Part shown: piece after piece, positions 58,684 to 64,000 of the stretch
Layout of the letters: each line of letters opens with the position of its first letter
Numbering within the stretch: the stretch's first letter is position 1
Origin: DHVE2 group archaeon
GTDB taxonomy: Archaea; Thermoplasmatota; Thermoplasmata; Thermoplasmatales; Aciduliprofundaceae
NCBI GenBank assembly: GCA_027023265.1
Contig: JALVVV010000018.1
Span: 1-64,000, forward strand
Reading direction: 5' to 3'
DNA: 64,000 nt
The notes under the pieces: generated by a model
The model's database searches: none
The model's input: the letters and a program-made list of their open reading frames with translations, nothing else
Told to the model about the DNA's origin: nothing
Made by a program: the position numbers and the translations under genes

Positions 58684-58814
58684 TGTATCGCTGTGTCAGG
58701 TGTGGAAGACCCCTCGAAAGCGAACTTGGAGTTCAGCAATTAGAGTGCGAGTGCGGTAGCAGAATGTTCTACAAAGAGCGCCCCAACATGAAGAAAGTGG
58801 TGTACGCCATCTAA
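58683..58814 (+). CDS. rpoP: DNA-directed RNA polymerase subunit P (43 aa; absent from supplied ORF track)
   Basis: Direct translation: [43 protein letters not shown]; start overlaps L37Ae stop. Confidence 0.9.
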   Translation: MYRCVRCGRPLESELGVQQLECECGSRMFYKERPNMKKVVYAI

Positions 58815-59257
58815 TTTTTTATCATTCTAATCCATTCACCCGCTGTTTCTTTTTCTTTGAATCCCAGTCTTTTGTAAAACTCTATGGCACGATTGTTTTC
58901 CCTTCCCACCCACAATTCAATTTTATCAGTATGCAACTCTTCCATAGCCATTTTAATTAGCTCACGACCAACACCCTGATGATGGAACCTTGGCACGACG
59001 ACTATTTCGTTTATCTCGCCAACATGGGAATGCTCGAACTTGCTGTACCAGAATCTATTGCAGAATATAAAGCCAACAATGTCACCATTTTCTTCTGCCA
59101 CAAAGAAACAATTAGGGTCCTCATCGTAAAGCTCGTCAATGTATCTTCGCGCCTTCTCAATGCTCTCTTCTCCATACTCCTCTATTCCGGAATAAGCAGC
59201 CATTAGAAGCTCTGGGAGAAATTTCAGGTCCTCTCGATTTCCCCTACGGATTTTCAT
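58811..59257 (-). CDS. GNAT family N-acetyltransferase
   Basis: EINEIVVVPRFHHQGVGRELIKMAMEEL; NNRAIEFYKRLGFKEKE. Confidence 0.9.
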   Translation of the reverse strand: MKIRRGNREDLKFLPELLMAAYSGIEEYGEESIEKARRYIDELYDEDPNCFFVAEENGDIVGFIFCNRFWYSKFEHSHVGEINEIVVVPRFHHQGVGRELIKMAMEELHTDKIELWVGRENNRAIEFYKRLGFKEKETAGEWIRMIKN

Positions 59258-59679
59258 TGCATCACCCATTTAAATCTACTTTCAATTTTTTTCTTTTTTA
59301 TTAGGTACTCTTTTTCGTTTAATTTATCCTCAACAAGGTCTCTGTCAAGGCTCATTAACTCATATTTTCTACGTTTTTTCAGGTCAATAACTAAGTTATC
59401 TACCAGATCCACAAAATTCTGAAGAAAACATTCACCCTCCTGAGATATAGTATAGTATGTCATCGGTCTCCCATCGTTTTTTATTATTTTATCCACCAAA
59501 CCCGCCTGATATAAAATAGCAAGATGTTTATCCATGCCCTGCCGGGTCATTTTGAATTTTTTGGCGAGCACTTCTGGGTGACACTCACCCCTCAATTCTC
59601 GGAGTATTTTTATTCGTGTAGGCGAGATGAGTCCCGCAACATAAGAATAGGAATCCATAGTTCGGTATATATTTCCCAT
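59254..59679 (-). CDS. winged-HTH transcriptional regulator (ArsR/MarR-like)
   Basis: ISPTRIKILRELRGECHPEVLAKKFKMTRQGMDKHLAILYQAGLVDKIIKNDGRPMTYYTIS. Confidence 0.85.
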   Translation of the reverse strand: MGNIYRTMDSYSYVAGLISPTRIKILRELRGECHPEVLAKKFKMTRQGMDKHLAILYQAGLVDKIIKNDGRPMTYYTISQEGECFLQNFVDLVDNLVIDLKKRRKYELMSLDRDLVEDKLNEKEYLIKKKKIESRFKWVMQ

Positions 59680-59680
59680 A

Positions 59681-59700
59681 TTTCAACTTTTGAGTTGAAA
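59681..59700. promoter_or_regulatory. Perfect 8-4-8 inverted repeat, candidate autoregulatory operator
   Basis: TTTCAACT-TTTG-AGTTGAAA immediately upstream of the wHTH start codon; TATA-like ATTATATATAA upstream. Confidence 0.6.
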
Positions 59701-59772
59701 TGCAATAAAGATAATCTAAAAATTATATATAACTGTTAAGAATTAAAAATATAAAGAGTGAAGCAGAATATT

Positions 59773-61734
59773 CTACTTTTTCTTCCGTTTCCTCATAATT
59801 AGATATTCTATGGATAAAAAAGAAATTATAACTATTATAATTCCGGTAATAATCAACATATAGTACATTTGCATATTCATGCTCTCTGCAGCAGGGAGTA
59901 CCTGCACCTTGTTGCTCTCTTTGCTCTCACCCACGCAGTTCACAGCAGTCACATAATAGGTGTATTTTTGCCCGTTTATTACATCTGTATCTCGGTAATA
60001 TAAACAGTTTGCAGGCACGGTAGCGATGAGCGTACCATTGCGATAGATTTTGTATGCTGTGATCGGGCAACCCCCATCGCTGCTTGGTATGTCCCATGTA
60101 AGATTTATGTAATTACTTTCAGATTTCGCTCGTAGATTTAGGGGTGCAGTTGGTGCACATAACGGTGTTGCCTGCACCTCATCACTCTTGTTACTTTCAC
60201 CTGCAGAATTTACAGCAGTTATGTAATAGGTATATGTTACGCCATTAATCACAGAGGTATCGTTATAGTATAACTGATTCGCCCGCAAAGTTATTAGCAG
60301 AGAGCCATTGCGATATACATGATAAGATGTTACTGGAGAAGTGCCATTTCCACGGGGTGCGTTCCATGTTAAATTAACATATCCTTTGCCCGCCTTAGCC
60401 ATTAAATTAATAGGTGCCAGAGGGACTAATCTAACCGATGTGTGTTTAAGTGGATAGTTATCGCGAGAATCCGCGTAGCCGGCTATCTTGTATGACCAAT
60501 CTACAATTCCATCGTGATTTTTATCATTCGTATTGTTGTTATTTGACCACTCATGCCAGTAATTTCCAATACCTGATGTGGAATTCCAATAGTTATTTAT
60601 GCCATCGTCATAAGCCTGAATATGTGCTAAATCGTAATGATCTCCCGAACCGTGATTGTAAAAGAAAGTATTGTTATATATGCAATTGTAAGAGCCAGAT
60701 ACGATATATATTCCATATCCCCAGTCATTAACAAACAAATTATTTAATATAGTGTTTTCGAGTGATAAAGAGATATAGATGCCATTTCCATTGTTGATAA
60801 AAGTATTATCGGATAGTGTATTTGTGCTGGAAAACTCCATATCAATACCATAATAATGATTATGAGCACATGTGTTATTAAATATAGTACTGTTCATGGA
60901 GCCACCTATGTAAATGCCAACGTAACTGTTATCTGTACAGATATTGTTAGATAGTATATTGCCGTGGGGTGAATGATCCATGTCAATACCACCATACATG
61001 TTATATCTACACATGTTATCTGTTATTACATTGCTGGAAGAATCTTCTATGAAAATGCCATAGTTGCTTTGATGGTTACAGGTATTGTTTGATATGGTAT
61101 TGTTACCAGATAAAAACAGAGCAATACCATCATCCAAATTGTTGCTACATGTGTTGTTTAATAATGAATTATTGCTCGATGTGTCCAAACTGATACCATC
61201 CCATTCGTTATTGATGCAGATGTTATCTAACATAGAGTTATTGTTACTGGAAGCCTGCAAAGATATACCAGCATAGTCGTTAGAACTTACGATGTTGTTT
61301 TCTAAATCACCATTTGTAACATTGTAAAGAGTTATGCCATCGCCTTCAAAGTACGGATATGCAGAATAAGGGTAATATGATGCATTATGCAGGTAGCAGT
61401 TCTTCACCACAAAATAGGCGGTGGTGTTTCCGATATATATCGCGTCTCCCTCACCGTGAGCATCAATATCATATCCTGAAATGATATAGGGATTGCTCTC
61501 TGTCCCATTCCCCTGCCAGCCCTCGGCAGCGGCGTGCTCTGCAAACTCCGTGTTGTTGTTTATCCTTATAGCAGCATGTTTGGTGTATATTGTCCCATTT
61601 ATTTTCATAAACTGACCGAAATCACTTGATTTAACAAGCTCATTCATATTCAAATTTGCAGTATGTGTATTCATTGCCATAATCGCAAATAGCAGGACAA
61701 ATAAAATCGCCATGCCCACTACCCTCTTATGCAT
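59773..61734 (-). CDS. Exported parallel beta-helix (NosD-like) protein with two FN3 domains and C-terminal TM anchor
   Basis: Signal peptide; repeated NSxxNxxxxNxCxxNxxxGIxL units; two copies of APxNLxAKxxxxYxNLTW..FN3; C-terminal TM plus basic tail. Confidence 0.85.
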   Translation of the reverse strand: MHKRVVGMAILFVLLFAIMAMNTHTANLNMNELVKSSDFGQFMKINGTIYTKHAAIRINNNTEFAEHAAAEGWQGNGTESNPYIISGYDIDAHGEGDAIYIGNTTAYFVVKNCYLHNASYYPYSAYPYFEGDGITLYNVTNGDLENNIVSSNDYAGISLQASSNNNSMLDNICINNEWDGISLDTSSNNSLLNNTCSNNLDDGIALFLSGNNTISNNTCNHQSNYGIFIEDSSSNVITDNMCRYNMYGGIDMDHSPHGNILSNNICTDNSYVGIYIGGSMNSTIFNNTCAHNHYYGIDMEFSSTNTLSDNTFINNGNGIYISLSLENTILNNLFVNDWGYGIYIVSGSYNCIYNNTFFYNHGSGDHYDLAHIQAYDDGINNYWNSTSGIGNYWHEWSNNNNTNDKNHDGIVDWSYKIAGYADSRDNYPLKHTSVRLVPLAPINLMAKAGKGYVNLTWNAPRGNGTSPVTSYHVYRNGSLLITLRANQLYYNDTSVINGVTYTYYITAVNSAGESNKSDEVQATPLCAPTAPLNLRAKSESNYINLTWDIPSSDGGCPITAYKIYRNGTLIATVPANCLYYRDTDVINGQKYTYYVTAVNCVGESKESNKVQVLPAAESMNMQMYYMLIITGIIIVIISFLSIEYLIMRKRKKK

Positions 61735-61952
61735 GGCAGGATATCAGTTTGCAATATATAAAGGTATGTTGATTCATATAAGCAATTATAAGCAATGAAT
61801 TGATTGATATCTCGCACACAAACACTTGAACTCGGGTAATTTTGAGAATTTATCATCTCAAACTTCAAAGTTGAAACATCAAAATTCAGGTTGAAATTGC
61901 AACCAAAAATTTTTATAAAAAGATTTAAATCACAATACATCCATGGGGTACT

Positions 61953-62846
61953 ATGGAAGACGAATTCACAAGGAAACTTAAAGAGAAATACGAGAATGGG
62001 CAGATAAGCAGGGAGACATACGAGGAAATATTGAAGAGATATATAGATGAAATTGAAGAAGAAAAAGTTGAGGAAGAGCATGAGAAAATTATAGAATCGG
62101 AAGAGTATGAAAATTCCACTCCGGAAGGAGATGAGAAGACAACTGCTGAATACTTAGAAGAGAAAGTGTTTAAGAAGATAGATAGCAATGAAATTGAAAA
62201 TAAAGCCGAGGATAAGCAGGGAAGAGATTATAAATGTGCAGGTGCTTGTACTATTCCTGCCGGTAGATATAACTACATATCGGCATCTGGGAGTGTTAAG
62301 GTAACGGGAGACATAAGAGCGAAGAAATTATCTGTGGCTGGCTCTCTTCATTCTGATGGGAATATATGGGCAAATATTCTAAGTATTGGTGGAAGCGCCA
62401 AGATAGATGGAAATGTTGTAAGCGAAGACATAAGCAGTGGAGGAGTTTTACATGCAAAGATGATTATGGGTGAGAGAATACGATTAGGGGGAGCCATAGT
62501 TTTTGAAAAACTCAAAGGGGAAGATGTAAAGATTGAGGGAAGCGTTAAAGGGGTAAATTTGAAGGCTGAAAACTTAAAAATGAAAATTGATGGCAAGAGT
62601 TCTTTGGAGAGAATTGTTGCAGAAAGGGTGGAGATAAGAAGTAAGAAAGGAGTGCTGAGAAAATTCCGTGGAACGATGAAAGTTGATGAAATCTTTGGGG
62701 AAGAAATCTATGTGGAAAGCGCTAGGGCTAAGTTAATAAAAGGAGAGAAGGTCATAATAGGAGATAACTGCATCGTGGAGAAGGTTAAGGCAGAGAGGGT
62801 AAAGGTGAGCAAGAAATCTAAGGTAGTGGAGGTGGTGAAAAAATGA
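61953..62846 (+). CDS. Bactofilin/polymer-forming-like beta-solenoid protein with N-terminal SHOCT-like helices
   Basis: N-term EDEFTRKLKEKYENGQISRETYEEILKRYIDEIEEE; repeat SVKVTGDIRAKKLSVAGSLHSDGNIWANILSIGGSAKIDGNV. Confidence 0.65.
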   Translation: MEDEFTRKLKEKYENGQISRETYEEILKRYIDEIEEEKVEEEHEKIIESEEYENSTPEGDEKTTAEYLEEKVFKKIDSNEIENKAEDKQGRDYKCAGACTIPAGRYNYISASGSVKVTGDIRAKKLSVAGSLHSDGNIWANILSIGGSAKIDGNVVSEDISSGGVLHAKMIMGERIRLGGAIVFEKLKGEDVKIEGSVKGVNLKAENLKMKIDGKSSLERIVAERVEIRSKKGVLRKFRGTMKVDEIFGEEIYVESARAKLIKGEKVIIGDNCIVEKVKAERVKVSKKSKVVEVVKK

Positions 62847-63025
62847 GAAATGGAAGATTTTCCACGGGAAGAATCCTAATAGGTTCCTTTCTCATAATAA
62901 TAGGAGTGCTATGGCTTCTGGAAATGCTGGGCATAATAAAGTTCAACGTGTGCATCATTGGCCCCCTTCTCCTGATAATCGCAGGAATAGGTGTGATGTT
63001 AAAAAGGCCATGGGACATATGGTAA
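62843..63025 (+). CDS. Small two-TM protein, LiaF/LiaI-like transmembrane domain
   Basis: 60 aa: ILIGSFLIIIGVLWLLEMLGIIKFNVCIIGPLLLIIAGIGVML; overlaps upstream stop (translational coupling). Confidence 0.65.
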   Translation: MRNGRFSTGRILIGSFLIIIGVLWLLEMLGIIKFNVCIIGPLLLIIAGIGVMLKRPWDIW

Positions 63026-63085
63026 AAATCCCAGTTAGGAAAAATATATAGTTTGACGTGCATTTAGCATATACACGGTGAGTGT

Positions 63086-64000
63086 ATGGCTACCCTCGGC
63101 AAGAACTTCTGGCTCTTCGTTACGGGAAGATTTATTTCGCAGTTTGGCTGGGCAGTGCAGGATGTAGCCATACCTCTCTACATTCTCGATAAAACGCACA
63201 GCGGTGGCATGATGTCCATATTCGTGCTTGCCGAGATGCTTCCATTTGCCCTTCTCCCCCTTGCGGGAGTGCTTAGCGATCGCTACAATCGCAAGCATAT
63301 GATGGTGGGATTCGATTTAATAAGAGGGGTGATTCTCCTCGCAGTTATTGCCTTTAACTTTCTATCCATCGGAGAGCTTTTATTGATAACCATCGTTCTT
63401 TCGTTTATGGGAGCATTTTTCAGCGCGGCAACCAACGCACTGTTTCCGGAGTTGGTGCAAGAGAAAGACCTGGAAAGAGCAAATTCGGTGTCATCAACAT
63501 TTAACATAATAGCGATGCTGGTGGGCCCGGCCATGGGGGGTTTTCTGTATGGCATTGGAAGAATCATGCTTCCTGTCTTGGTTAACGGCCTGAGCTTTTT
63601 TGGCTCGGGACTGTTTGAGATACTCATACGCTACGACTGGAAAACAAAGAAGATAACAAGTTCAAAAGAGCTTAAAAATGACCTGCGAGAAGGTTTCAAG
63701 TTTTTGAGGAAAAGCAAATACTTACTGGTAATAATGCTATTTGCACTGGCCCTAAACGCCTTTGGCCAACCATTCGGGGCCATTTTGCTGCCATATGCCA
63801 TAAGAGAGGTACTGAAATTTAGCAGCTTGGAGTTTGGAATTGCTGAAAGCGTATTCATGGGGGGTGCAATCGTCGGCAACATACTTATAGCATTGAAAAT
63901 CATAAAAAATCCCGGTAAACATATATTCCATAGCCTTTTTATAACAGGAATAGTTCTAATCTTTTTCATATGGTTACTATACCCTGTCTCACCATTCAAC
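63086..64000 (+). CDS. MFS transporter, 3' truncated by window edge
   Basis: Direct translation MATLGKNFWLFVTGRFISQFGWAVQDVAIPLYILDKTHSGGMM...GVLSDRYNRKHMMVGFD; open to end of window, absent from the ORF track. Confidence 0.85.
   Translation, partial: MATLGKNFWLFVTGRFISQFGWAVQDVAIPLYILDKTHSGGMMSIFVLAEMLPFALLPLAGVLSDRYNRKHMMVGFDLIRGVILLAVIAFNFLSIGELLLITIVLSFMGAFFSAATNALFPELVQEKDLERANSVSSTFNIIAMLVGPAMGGFLYGIGRIMLPVLVNGLSFFGSGLFEILIRYDWKTKKITSSKELKNDLREGFKFLRKSKYLLVIMLFALALNAFGQPFGAILLPYAIREVLKFSSLEFGIAESVFMGGAIVGNILIALKIIKNPGKHIFHSLFITGIVLIFFIWLLYPVSPFN

Noticed and set aside
17876-58814. Proposal that Cdc48, NAC-UBA, proteasome alpha and the RING-like giants form one ubiquitin-like degradation system
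   Set aside because: Cdc48, NAC and PsmA are universal archaeal housekeeping genes at distant loci in this window; proximity gives no evidence of linkage to the zinc-finger proteins.
54797-58814. psmA-SBDS-rrp4-rrp41-rrp42-L37Ae-rpoP order as a novelty
   Set aside because: This is the well-known archaeal proteasome/exosome superoperon; reported only as features.
1-64000. CRISPR arrays, IS elements, integrases, rRNA
   Set aside because: Looked for regularly spaced repeats, transposase/integrase motifs and rRNA-like blocks; none seen. The region reads as stable core chromosome with a few accessory modules.

Overview
The window is a gene-dense chromosomal segment from a euryarchaeon. Gene content (Cdc48/VCP ATPase, aRF1, archaeal CCA-adding enzyme, NAC, the proteasome-SBDS-exosome superoperon, A-type small RNAP subunit P, an intron-bearing tRNA-Tyr) makes it archaeal. 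The abundance of DUF835-type proteins and the metabolic mix suggest a thermoacidophilic, Aciduliprofundum/DHVE2-like lineage; that placement is inference, not demonstrated. I found no rRNA, CRISPR array, IS element or prophage. Main modules: (1) a membrane DUF835-like protein followed by two giant paralogous DUF835 / coiled-coil / beta-sandwich / C4HC3 zinc-finger proteins; (2) a citrate lyase operon citD-citE-citF whose CitD has Lys where bacterial CitD carries the prosthetic-group Ser; (3) a Wtp-type tungstate/molybdate ABC transporter; (4) an RHH regulator followed by a single-domain divergent FtsZ-like GTPase; (5) a diadenylate cyclase; (6) an uninterrupted Hdr/fumarate-reductase cluster (HdrC-HdrB-HdrA-HdrA-like fusion-MvhD-FrhB/FdhB-like-FrdB-FrdA) followed by malic enzyme and succinyl-CoA synthetase; (7) the proteasome/exosome superoperon, including rpoP, which is missing from the supplied ORF track; (8) a terminal cell-surface module (HTH regulator, beta-helix/FN3 surface protein, bactofilin-like beta-solenoid protein, LiaF-like small membrane protein) with related operator-like repeats. 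The strongest candidates for undescribed biology are modules 1, 2, 4, 6 and 8. All functional assignments come from reading the translated sequences; no database searches were run.
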